This document shows positions 21,958 to 30,855 of a stretch of 64,000 bases of DNA, one piece after another. Origin of the DNA: Symsagittifera roscoffensis (lineage: Eukaryota; Xenacoelomorpha; Acoela; Convolutidae); the NCBI RefSeq assembly GCF_963678635.1, contig NC_087065.1, positions 29,638,252-29,702,251 on the forward strand. Direction: 5' to 3'. The notes beneath the pieces were generated by a model, which saw only the letters and a program-made list of their open reading frames with translations, did no database searches and was not told where the DNA came from. The translations under genes were made by a program, and so were the position numbers. Every line of letters begins with the position of its first letter. The stretch's first letter is position 1.

Positions 21958-23078
21958 GTGTATGACAATCCTGAGTATGGGTTATAAAATGTAATGTAAC
22001 CAATTGTCTTTTTGGTATATCTGTCGTATTTGTATATTACTTCAGTTGTTATAAATGGTGGTGGTAGGGATTGAGCTGTTATATTTGGTGGAGTTAATGG
22101 ATAGGGATGTTGAGTAATGTTGTTTAATTTAACCGTGATTTCAAATTTTAATTGTAGACTATTCTGTTGGAGTATTTGGATGTTATGAGCACGAATGTCT
22201 TCGTGAATGTCTTGTCTATATTGTAGTCTATTTAGTGCCCAATTGTGGAGTCGGTTACTTTCTAGGTGTTGTCCAAATAATGGTGGAGGTGCTGTGAATG
22301 TATTCCAGTCTAGTCTTAAAGGAATATTTGTTGATGATTGTTCTCGATATCTAGCGTCGAGGTTATTTGGGAAATTTAAGTTAAAAGGTGGTGGTGAAAT
22401 CTGGCTTATTGATGGTGTTGATGGTAGTGATAATGTTTCTGGTAGTGATGAGGATGTTGTTGTATCCGTAGAAATATCTATTGGATCATTGACTAAATTT
22501 AATTCACCTTGTGTAAATGAATGTGTTGTCCAATATGGTAGTCGTGATGCCTGGTTTGGGGGGTTAAAGGGATTTTCACGTATTTGTTCAGATGTTGGTG
22601 TTGAACCTAAGTAATATGATGGTAGGCTTGAGGTGCTACGTTGTGAAAGAAGCGTAGGGGTTTCTGGTAATATTCCAATGGGGTTTTCTGGAGTGTTTTG
22701 TGATGGGGATTGAGGTATATCAAAATGAACTCGGGGAGTTTGAAAATTTCTGTTCCGTCGAGGATGTATAATTTGTCTATTTATTTCGACTGTATTTTGG
22801 TTTTGACTAGGATTTCTTATTCTACTTAATTCTTGTGGTAGTGTTGCGTATAAGTTATATGTTGGTTCGCTTAGAGGTGCTTGTCGTTGAACTGGTTCTA
22901 GTGGTTCTGATAAGCGAGCGTGTCGTTCTTCAAAGGTATATGGGTTATCTTGAAAGGAAATTCGTGTAGATGTTTGAGGATTTTGGGTAGTTGAAGGTGT
23001 TGTTGGGTTATCTTGGGATGATGTCGGTGAAGACTGACTAGGTGACTGTTGGGTAGCAATTTTTGATAGCTTTTTGGT
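21945..23078 (-). CDS. 377-codon open frame without ATG, Pro/Ser/Gln/Thr-rich (unknown accessory protein)
   Basis: The frame is open from just after a TAG at 23079-23081 to TAA at 21945-21947, with no methionine codon anywhere. The first 240 or so residues are disordered and rich in Pro, Ser, Thr, Gln and Asn ('SPTSSQDNPTTPSTTQ'). The last 130 or so look folded ('RLDWNTFTAPPPLFGQHLES', then 'GYITFYNPYSGLSYTC'). It overlaps the env ATG by 13 bases. Keeping 1.1 kb open in an A-rich sequence is unlikely by chance. The lack of ATG suggests it is the second exon of a spliced transcript (the TAG could be its acceptor) or is reached by frameshifting from the 62-aa ORF just upstream. The C-terminal part resembles that of the 522-aa protein. 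Confidence 0.6.
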   Translation of the reverse strand, partial: TKKLSKIATQQSPSQSSPTSSQDNPTTPSTTQNPQTSTRISFQDNPYTFEERHARLSEPLEPVQRQAPLSEPTYNLYATLPQELSRIRNPSQNQNTVEINRQIIHPRRNRNFQTPRVHFDIPQSPSQNTPENPIGILPETPTLLSQRSTSSLPSYYLGSTPTSEQIRENPFNPPNQASRLPYWTTHSFTQGELNLVNDPIDISTDTTTSSSLPETLSLPSTPSISQISPPPFNLNFPNNLDARYREQSSTNIPLRLDWNTFTAPPPLFGQHLESNRLHNWALNRLQYRQDIHEDIRAHNIQILQQNSLQLKFEITVKLNNITQHPYPLTPPNITAQSLPPPFITTEVIYKYDRYTKKTIGYITFYNPYSGLSYTCIF

Positions 23079-23086
23079 CTATTCTT

Positions 23087-23275
23087 TTAGTGAAAAAGTT
23101 TATGTTTATTATAGTATTCTTCTAAAAAAAGAATTAGGAGAATTGTTGCTAGGGCGAATGTGATGATTGCTTTTTTTATACATTTGCATATTGTCAAGAT
23201 GAGGGATGAGAGAAATGTTATAAAATTTACAAATAGTAAAAAAATATCGGTTCTACTAAAAATGGTTCGTATCAT
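23087..23275 (-). CDS. 62-aa membrane protein ORF of the RT-less element
   Basis: A small ATG-started frame with two hydrophobic stretches ('IFLLFVNFITFLSSLILTI' and 'AIITFALATILLILFL') separated by a short basic loop ('CKCIKKA'), so a hairpin membrane protein is predicted. It ends eight bases before the open 377-codon frame, in a different frame. The two could together make a membrane-anchored protein if a frameshift or splice joins them. It may instead be a small ion-channel-like accessory protein. Size alone makes it uncertain, but the hydrophobic pattern is clear. Confidence 0.45.
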   Translation of the reverse strand: MIRTIFSRTDIFLLFVNFITFLSSLILTICKCIKKAIITFALATILLILFLEEYYNKHKLFH

Positions 23276-24095
23276 TTAGATAAGTTTTGTGAATCGTACC
23301 TGTGGATATAGTCAATAGCTTTTGAAAGTTGGAGGTATAGTTCTAATAGGGAATAGAAAATTTAAAAAATATTGCAAAAAATGATTAAGATTATTACAAA
23401 ATATTCAAAGATATCAAAAAGAAATATTATAAAAGTTTTAAGTATCGTAAAAAATTGTTTGAGGTTTGTGATAATTATAGTGACTGATTGAGAGAAGAGC
23501 ATTTACGAAATGACTTCTTGATCGAATATTTTTTGTTGTTTGGGGCAATTTTCAAGTGTGGTCGGGTTATTTATTGGTTTTTTGACAAGTGGGTTGAGTT
23601 TTGTGAAAAATTGTTGGGGGCAATTTTTATGGTGATCGGGAGGTCTTCTTTGTCTTTATTTTCATTTGTCAAATGATCTGGGGTATTTTTGAGATTTTTA
23701 TGCTTTAGGCTAATTAAAATGGTCGTTCTTTTACTTTAGGCTAATTTAACATATTTGTTTGGGGGGTATTTGAGGTCTGAGTTGGGGAAATATTGTTGAT
23801 CTTTGGTTTATTAGATAAGGGAGGGTTATGATATTATGGTGATATTTATTTTAGTTGTCAAGTTGGAATGGTTTGCTTATTTTTGACCTGGAGGTCGTAA
23901 AGTTATAGTTATAGATATGCCTGGAGTTTAATATTTTTCGTCTATTTGGTTTGTGTTAGAGTTATAGAAGGTGACGGATTGGATGAATCCTATTGGCTAA
24001 TTTTGAACTAGAATCGCTGCATGTTTGTCAGCATGTTATTTTGAAAAATGGAAGTGTAATATGTTTCAGAGGTGCAAAGATTATTAAATGTAGAA
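23276..24095 (-). other. spacer between integrase and the membrane ORF
   Basis: About 820 bases with only short frames on the coding strand. Its place between the polyprotein and the env block fits a region for splice acceptors of subgenomic RNAs, but no specific site can be proven by eye. Confidence 0.4.
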
Positions 24096-27000
24096 TTAAA
24101 GTTGTTTTTGAAATTCAACTTTCTTTAATATTTTAGATTGTGGGATGAATAATTTATAATCTTTACGTGGTTGGTTTCCAAGTCGTGAAGACTCTCTATG
24201 TTCTGATTTGTCGATTTGTTCTTGGGGTATTATTTGTTCTGTCAATTTTCTATTTTTTCTTTCTTTTTGAGATGTATTTTGATCTAGATTTTTTGTATTG
24301 TTTTTTGTGGTGGTTGATTTTGTATTTTGGTTTTTGAGGTGAAAATCTTTTTGTTCCTTTGTTGTATTTTCCGTATGTGGGTCATTTTGAATAACTTGTA
24401 AACCTGTAAAAGAACATAATTGAGTTAGTTCGCGGAGTGCGTATTCTTTTGGATAATAAGGTAATAGGTTATTTCGGTGTTGAACGATTTCTTTTTTGTC
24501 TGAGTCGGTGATTTTATATGTGACATCAGTGGGTTTTGCAATTATTTGGTATGGTCCTTTACGAAGGGGTTGTAGTTTTTTAGAAATTCCTTTTTGAGTA
24601 TTAAAATTGGGTATTAATACAAATGTTCCAATTTTTAAATCGGAGGCTGGTGTAAAGCGTGAATTTATTTGTTCATTAATGTTTTGCCTTTGTAACAACT
24701 TTTTTGTTACTTTCTGGTAAATTTCATTGTGTTTTTTATCTCTGTTTAAAATCCATTCGGTGTGTGTTCCTGAGGCTAATTTAAGAATTTGTGGGTGATG
24801 AAAATGATCTTCATCGTGTGTATGTAAAGGTAGGTTATAACAGATTGAGTCTTTATTTGGTTGGCAATAACCTTGTGCGTTTTTATGAGAGTTTGCTGTA
24901 AACATTATCGGTTTGCGTGGCTTTTGGTTAAAAACCATTTCATATGGTGACATTCCTAGAGTTGTCGTAATTTGTGAATTATATGCTAAGGGAAATAATT
25001 TTACATCTGCTGACCATTCGGTGTATCTTGTATCATTTCCATTGATGATACATCTGAGATATTCTTGTAATGAACGGTTCATACCTTCGACTAAGCCGTT
25101 TGTCCAAGGTGCGTGAGATGTACGTGGTTTGTGTTTGATGTTATATAGATGACATACTTTGATGATTTCATTATTTATGAATTCTGTACCGTTGTCTGTA
25201 ACTAAAATTTCTGGTAGTCCGAATTTGGCTATCCAGTGTTCATAGAGTGTTGTGTAAGCGTAATATGCGTTACAATGTGGTACTGGGTTAAGTGCTACAT
25301 AATGTGTAAACGCGTCAACAATTACCATAATGTAGGAGTTTCCTTCGGATGAGGGTGAAATTGGTCCTTTTGTATCAAAGGAGATACGGTGGTTAAAGTA
25401 CAAACTTTGTCCTTTAAAGTTTTGTTTTTGTGCTATTTGTTTTTGATTTGGATAAGGTTTATTTAGTTGACATACTATACAATCATTGCATAGTACTTTT
25501 ATCCAAATTGGTGCATTTGGGAAATAAAAGTTTTGTATGAAATTTGAATATGTTTTCTCTGATCCAGAGTGTCCTTTAATATTTTGTGTATGTGAAATAT
25601 TAAAAGCTATGAGAATCATACTTAGAGGGAGACAGGGAACTGTAGATTCATTTAATTTGTATTCTAGAAGGTCTGTGTTTTCGTTAATTGTTGTATTATT
25701 GAATTTTCGAAAATATCGGAGGAGTGTTTTATTTCCTAAAATAGTTGTATCTGCCTTGACGGGTTTAGTTTTATATTTGTGCCATGATTTTAGTTGTCTA
25801 ATTACTGGGTCAAGATTTTGGTATTGTTTCAATGTTGAAATTGTAATTGTTTCTGTTGGGGGGAGAAAAATGTTTTCTATTTCTAATTTAGATAAAGGAA
25901 TTGTATCAAGTGGGTCATGAAGGTCAAATATTTGATTTATTGTGTATTTTGAATCGTTTGTTTGTGGTCCTGATAAATTTATTTTATCAGTTAGGTTTTC
26001 TTTTTCAATTAGTGGAAAAAGGTCTTTTTTATGCGAGTGTTGTTTTACTCTTTTTTGTTGGGTGTTATTTTTTATCCATTGTGAATATGGGATTGGTTTA
26101 AAAGTTGATGTTCCAAGTAGGTCAACTTCATAGTGATTATTTTGACAATCTAAATAAAGTGGGAAGTGTTGTAGATTGTTTATCTGTGATTGTTCAACGT
26201 CAGTTTTTACTGCATATTTGCATTCTAGTTTGTTTTGTTTTTTATCATATTGGTGAACTTGTTTTATTGAAAAATTATATATGTTTCCTGATAGTGGTTT
26301 CAGGTGTTTTCTTTGTTGGTTATATATTGGATAAAATTTTGAAAAGAATGGTGGTTGTTTGTTTAATCTTTGAAAAAATGTTAGGGATGTGTCTTTTGCT
26401 TTTGTGTATTTATCTTTGATTAGTATTTTACTGTTTAATATGTTGATTGTTGGTATATATTTAGAGATAAATGGTATTCCAATGATATTGTGTTTAATAT
26501 CAGTGATATGGAATATTTGTTTAAATGGTTTAGTTAAAATTTTATTTTGCTCCATTGTTCTTGTGGGGAGAAGAAATAATTGAATTTTTCCATAGTTTAC
26601 CAATGTTGATCCTTGTGCTGTTGCTAGTTTACTGGAGGTTTCAAGAGGTGTTAGCTTTGGGTGTAAGGTTTTTATTTCATTCCATGTGGGAATGTTTATT
26701 ATATTTGATTCTGCTCCTGAATCAATTAGAAAATCAATTTCAAGATCTGGTGGTTGAAATTCTTTGCTTTTTGGACTTTCTAAAAGAAATGGTATTGTCC
26801 AAATTTTTTCTTTGGGTTGTTCTTTTTGTATGTTTTGATAGATGTGATTTGTATTCAAGCATTTTGTTTTGTCATTTTCATTGGGTTGATTTGTAGTGTT
26901 AATTTCATTAGTTTTTTGCGTCGTCGGTGTGGAATGGATGGGTTCAATATAATAATTGTGAAGGAGTTCTGATTGATTTTCATATATGTGTGATGAAAAT

Positions 27001-30000
27001 GGTTGTTCATATATAATAGGTTCATAGTCATTTTCGACTTCTATCATATTGATGGAGATAGTGTTTTCTGTTTCACTTTCTGAGTCTGATGATTCACAGT
27101 TTATTTGATTGAGTTGTAACACATCATTTACTGTGTCGTCAATACCTGGAGGGTCTGATGTTGTTTCTGGATTTGATTGTACTTGATTTATATTCCTTTG
27201 ATGTTTAGGTGTACTACTTCTATGGCGATTATTAGAATTATTATAATGGTTATTATTCCTATGTGGTGATTGGGAATAATTTCTATAACGATTATTATAA
27301 CTTGAATGTCGATTTTGTGAATTATTTTGTGATCTGTTTTGGTAATTATTGTTTGGTCTGTTATAGTTTGATCTATTATATGAGTTATTCCTTGATCGAT
27401 TGTTCGGGTAATTCTGGTTTCGGTTGTTTGAATAACTTCTATTCCGATTATTGGAGTAGTTTCTATTCCTATTGTATGATGAATTTCGTGATTGATTGTT
27501 TGGATAGTAATTATTTCTTGATTGGGAATTAGATCTAGAAACAAATCGTGTTGTATTTGAATTTGATCTGGAGTAGTTATTTCGACTATTTGGTCTATTG
27601 TAGTGATTTTGTGATGAATTTTGCGTATTTCTTCGTTCTGGTGATCTTCCTCTATAACTTGAGTTATATGGTGATTGATTTCTTGTATAATTTGTATTGT
27701 TCGGGAGTGGTTTTCCTGAACTGTTGTTGCTGTACACAGTTTTGTTCGGTAGATTTTGATCTTTTTTCATGTATTGATAGAATGATTTATTTGGTTCTTT
27801 ATATTTTTGAGGTTTATTTTGATTGTCTTGCTGTTTTTGTCTACATTCAGAAATACTATGTCCGTATCGTCGGCAATAATTACACCATTTTTTGAAAGAT
27901 GGTTTGCCTTTAAAGTTTGGATGTTTTTCGTAAATATTGAGTATTTCAGTGATTTTTTCAACGAGGTCTGTATCTGATTCCTGTATATTGTTGATACTTG
28001 TGGTATTTGTTTCGATTCGGTTAACATATTGTAATTTCAGATTTTCTGTTTCTTCGAGTTTCATTGTGATTTCTGCTTGTTCTAGTTTGTCTACTAGTTT
28101 TCGAAAATCTAAATCGGGTTCTCGAATTGAAGAAGGATGGGATGCTCTCTTTTTTATTGCTATTTTTCTTAATTGCGGTGTTAAGGTCATCATTAAGATT
28201 TCTGTCATCTTTGTGTTTTTATTGTCGTGTGTATTTAATGAATATGCTTTTCGAACTAGTGTTTCGATGCGTACTGCTAATTGCTTGATGGTTTCATTTG
28301 GTAATCTGCGAATTTCATTACATAGAACTCTTTGTTGTTGTTTGTTTCTTTCGGAGTCAAACATTTTTGAAAATTCTTGTGTAAACCTTTTCCAATTTGA
28401 TTTTATTTCTATAGGCAATACTGAAAACCATTTTTGGGCTGCGCCGTCTAAAGTTGTTTGTATCAACGCTGTGCGTCGATGTATCCAGTTTTGATGTAGT
28501 GGCGTATTAATTGGTTCAGGTCCTATATTTAAAATCAAATTTGCTGTTACTGCATTTAAATAGTCTTCTACAGAATATTCAGGGTCTGTTCCTGTGAATA
28601 CCATTAAAGGTTTATTTGATGTTATTGATGATCCACCCATAAGGTATGGATTCATTGTCATTTGTAATGATTCTGCTGCATTTGGCATTTGAGAAAAATT
28701 TGAAAGTTGATTTCTTGTTATTTCATGTTGTTGAAGATAATATGGGAGTGGTATTTCATTTTGCATTTGTGTCGGTTGATACGAGTGTGTGATCATTGGG
28801 TTTTGTTGCTGAATTGGTTGAAAATATTGTGTATTAATTGGGTTTTGTTGCTGAATTGGTTGTTGATTTTGTGTATCTATCGGTTGTGGAGAAAAAATTC
28901 TATGATTTGTATGTGGTTTCTGTACTCCTTGTTCACGATATTCTTGATTATATGGTGCAAATATATCTGGTTGTAAAAAATCATCATCTGAGGATAAGTA
29001 ATCCATTTGATAAGATGTTTGTTTTTTATTTTTATTTTGTTGAAAAAATGGATAATTTTCAGTACGATCCTGTGAAGGATGTAAATTTGTCTGAAAGTTT
29101 ACTGAATTAGTCTGTGCCATTGGGTTATCCCAGTTTCGAGATCTTGTATAATTATTAAAATTTTTTCGTGGGGGATAATTTGTTTTTGATGGATGTGTGT
29201 AATTATAATTATGTTCTGCAAAATTGTTTCTAGTGAACGTTTTACGTGTTTTTGACGGTATTGTCATGGGTCTGTATGTTTGATAATCCATGTGTGAATA
29301 TTTTGGGGCAACCGAAGGTTTAACGGTTGATTGTAAGGTTACTTGTGTTTGTGAAGGGTTTGTATTTCTTGGTGTTGTTAAATTTGGACGTATTGGAGAA
29401 ATACTTTGTTGTGTAGTTGTTGTGTGTACGATTTCTTCATTTATGAAGTGTGATGGTGTCTGGATATCTTGTTGAGTGAGATTTCTAGTTCCATTGAGGT
29501 TTTCATTGTGTATAACTGTGGAGTTTAAACTATTATTTTGCATATCGGGTAAAAATGTATTATAGTTTAATGGTGTTGCATCAATGGTTAATGGTATTAC
29601 TCTTACATAATCTCTTACATAAGATATCGTACTTATTGCTTGACTTGAGATTGATTGTGGGAAGTTTATGAATGCGGGATGAGACCATTCGGGGTCCCAA
29701 ACATAGTCTGATTGTTCTGTGATGGCAGTATCATCGTTTGAGTTTTGGGGTCTAAAATTTTTTCTTGCTTGTGAAATTAAATCAATTTTATGTGTGAAAT
29801 AATCTATTATGCACCATGCCAAAATTTTTTGTAAGTCGTGTTTTGTATGTTGTGAAACTTCATCTTTCGTGAAATTTTCTTTAATTATATTTAGAAAACT
29901 AGAGAGTAGTGTGATTTCATGTCGTACTCTTATATGTTTAGATGTTTCTGTCGGTGAAACATTTGTGATTGGGATTTCGTTTTCTAATATCGAGATATAA

Positions 30001-30413
30001 CTATATATTATTGCAAAAACTTCATTGGTGAATATGGAGTTTGCTCTTTGTGAGTTATGATATTGTATGCTTTTTATATATTCTGAGAATACTTTTGAGA
30101 ATTCTAAATCAAGGTCGTCTGTTTGAATTACATATTTGCTGTGATTCTGGTTTGGTGAGTTGAATTCTATGGAGTAGATTCCGTATTGTTGTGTTAAGTT
30201 ACATATATCTTTCAAATAGTGATCGATAATTTGTCTTTTGATTTTTACATCTGGGAACTCTGTTTTACATGGACTGATTCCAGGTTCAAACAAATTTAAG
30301 AGTAAATTTTTGCAAAATATATGCTGTCCTCTATCAGTGGTTGCATCTACGATAAAGGGGAAGATATCATCATCATCTGGACTTTCTCCACCTGGGGTGT
30401 GTGTTGAGCTCAT
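24096..30413 (-). CDS. gag-pro-int: Gag-protease-integrase polyprotein without RT/RNase H (2105 aa)
   Basis: One uninterrupted frame. Residues 1-600 are a matrix-like and linker region, with Gln/Pro repeats near 505-545. Residues about 603-790 are a retrotransposon Gag capsid-like segment. A CCHC knuckle (C-x2-C-x4-H-x4-C, 'CNYCRRYGHSISEC') lies at about 844-857, then an Asn/Arg/Ser/Tyr-rich tail to about 1070. An aspartic protease follows ('FLIDSGAESNI', catalytic Asp about 1231). The integrase has an HHCC finger (about 1612-1644), a DD35E triad (Asp 1680 'SFDTKG', Asp 1740 'VTDNGTEF', Glu 1776 'LVEGMNR') and a C-terminal GPY module (about 1950). Only about 380 residues separate the protease Asp from the integrase finger, and they contain no RT or RNase H motif. 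Gypsy-family polyproteins carry both enzymes exactly there. The frame is intact, so maturation and integration functions may be active. Confidence 0.9.
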   Translation of the reverse strand: MSSTHTPGGESPDDDDIFPFIVDATTDRGQHIFCKNLLLNLFEPGISPCKTEFPDVKIKRQIIDHYLKDICNLTQQYGIYSIEFNSPNQNHSKYVIQTDDLDLEFSKVFSEYIKSIQYHNSQRANSIFTNEVFAIIYSYISILENEIPITNVSPTETSKHIRVRHEITLLSSFLNIIKENFTKDEVSQHTKHDLQKILAWCIIDYFTHKIDLISQARKNFRPQNSNDDTAITEQSDYVWDPEWSHPAFINFPQSISSQAISTISYVRDYVRVIPLTIDATPLNYNTFLPDMQNNSLNSTVIHNENLNGTRNLTQQDIQTPSHFINEEIVHTTTTQQSISPIRPNLTTPRNTNPSQTQVTLQSTVKPSVAPKYSHMDYQTYRPMTIPSKTRKTFTRNNFAEHNYNYTHPSKTNYPPRKNFNNYTRSRNWDNPMAQTNSVNFQTNLHPSQDRTENYPFFQQNKNKKQTSYQMDYLSSDDDFLQPDIFAPYNQEYREQGVQKPHTNHRIFSPQPIDTQNQQPIQQQNPINTQYFQPIQQQNPMITHSYQPTQMQNEIPLPYYLQQHEITRNQLSNFSQMPNAAESLQMTMNPYLMGGSSITSNKPLMVFTGTDPEYSVEDYLNAVTANLILNIGPEPINTPLHQNWIHRRTALIQTTLDGAAQKWFSVLPIEIKSNWKRFTQEFSKMFDSERNKQQQRVLCNEIRRLPNETIKQLAVRIETLVRKAYSLNTHDNKNTKMTEILMMTLTPQLRKIAIKKRASHPSSIREPDLDFRKLVDKLEQAEITMKLEETENLKLQYVNRIETNTTSINNIQESDTDLVEKITEILNIYEKHPNFKGKPSFKKWCNYCRRYGHSISECRQKQQDNQNKPQKYKEPNKSFYQYMKKDQNLPNKTVYSNNSSGKPLPNNTNYTRNQSPYNSSYRGRSPERRNTQNSSQNHYNRPNSRNNYSRSNSNTTRFVSRSNSQSRNNYYPNNQSRNSSYNRNRNYSNNRNRSYSNNRNQNYPNNRSRNNSYNRSNYNRPNNNYQNRSQNNSQNRHSSYNNRYRNYSQSPHRNNNHYNNSNNRHRSSTPKHQRNINQVQSNPETTSDPPGIDDTVNDVLQLNQINCESSDSESETENTISINMIEVENDYEPIIYEQPFSSHIYENQSELLHNYYIEPIHSTPTTQKTNEINTTNQPNENDKTKCLNTNHIYQNIQKEQPKEKIWTIPFLLESPKSKEFQPPDLEIDFLIDSGAESNIINIPTWNEIKTLHPKLTPLETSSKLATAQGSTLVNYGKIQLFLLPTRTMEQNKILTKPFKQIFHITDIKHNIIGIPFISKYIPTINILNSKILIKDKYTKAKDTSLTFFQRLNKQPPFFSKFYPIYNQQRKHLKPLSGNIYNFSIKQVHQYDKKQNKLECKYAVKTDVEQSQINNLQHFPLYLDCQNNHYEVDLLGTSTFKPIPYSQWIKNNTQQKRVKQHSHKKDLFPLIEKENLTDKINLSGPQTNDSKYTINQIFDLHDPLDTIPLSKLEIENIFLPPTETITISTLKQYQNLDPVIRQLKSWHKYKTKPVKADTTILGNKTLLRYFRKFNNTTINENTDLLEYKLNESTVPCLPLSMILIAFNISHTQNIKGHSGSEKTYSNFIQNFYFPNAPIWIKVLCNDCIVCQLNKPYPNQKQIAQKQNFKGQSLYFNHRISFDTKGPISPSSEGNSYIMVIVDAFTHYVALNPVPHCNAYYAYTTLYEHWIAKFGLPEILVTDNGTEFINNEIIKVCHLYNIKHKPRTSHAPWTNGLVEGMNRSLQEYLRCIINGNDTRYTEWSADVKLFPLAYNSQITTTLGMSPYEMVFNQKPRKPIMFTANSHKNAQGYCQPNKDSICYNLPLHTHDEDHFHHPQILKLASGTHTEWILNRDKKHNEIYQKVTKKLLQRQNINEQINSRFTPASDLKIGTFVLIPNFNTQKGISKKLQPLRKGPYQIIAKPTDVTYKITDSDKKEIVQHRNNLLPYYPKEYALRELTQLCSFTGLQVIQNDPHTENTTKEQKDFHLKNQNTKSTTTKNNTKNLDQNTSQKERKNRKLTEQIIPQEQIDKSEHRESSRLGNQPRKDYKLFIPQSKILKKVEFQKQL

Positions 30414-30855
30414 TTTTTCGTTTGATGACTGTTAATATGTAATTATCAATGTGTCTAATTGGTTGATTCCAATTGTATAAATGTACTGGTTTGTGTTTAT
30501 ATTGCTTTTTTATTCTTCTTTTTCCTCTTTTTGATGAATTTGAAGTTGTTTCTGAGTCGGAAAAATATAATTGATCGTGAATGGGGCAATTTTTATCTAT
30601 AGATTCTTTTAATTTATAAAGTTCGTCTAAACTGCTGGTTTCTGATTCTGAAAACGCGTTGCGGTTTTTGGAAAATCTTTTTCGTGTAATTTGTCTTTGT
30701 TTGGTTATTATTTTTCTTTTTAGTGTTTGTCGTTTTGTTCTGATATATCCAACTGTTTGTGTGTGTGGTGTGATTACAAGATCGTATTTTTTGTTATCTA
30801 TTTCACAATTGTCTAAAACGATTGTTTGTTTATTTCCTAGGTTTTTAAATGACAT
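30373..30855 (-). CDS. 160-aa basic ORF upstream of gag (unknown)
   Basis: An ATG-started frame that overlaps the start of gag by 41 bases in a different frame. It has two strongly basic clusters ('KRQTLKRKIITKQRQITRKR' near residues 41-60, and 'KRGKRRIKKQYKHK' near 109-122) around an acidic serine-rich stretch ('SESETSSLDEL'). No membrane helix or recognised fold is seen. Arginine/lysine clusters of this kind can act as nuclear import or RNA-binding signals, so an RNA-binding regulator or an N-terminal Gag extension reached by frameshift is possible; both are inference. Its position as the first gene after the leader is unusual for gypsy-type elements. Confidence 0.55.
   Translation of the reverse strand: MSFKNLGNKQTIVLDNCEIDNKKYDLVITPHTQTVGYIRTKRQTLKRKIITKQRQITRKRFSKNRNAFSESETSSLDELYKLKESIDKNCPIHDQLYFSDSETTSNSSKRGKRRIKKQYKHKPVHLYNWNQPIRHIDNYILTVIKRKNELNTHPRWRKSR

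Noticed and set aside
25537..27895. Many plus-strand frames opposite the polyprotein
   Set aside because: They are antisense shadows of the intact 2105-aa frame, with hydrophobic composition caused by the A-rich coding strand.
28970..29010. An aspartate run ('SSDDDF') considered as a possible RT active site
   Set aside because: It lies in the Gag linker, lacks the preceding hydrophobic strand and all other RT motifs.
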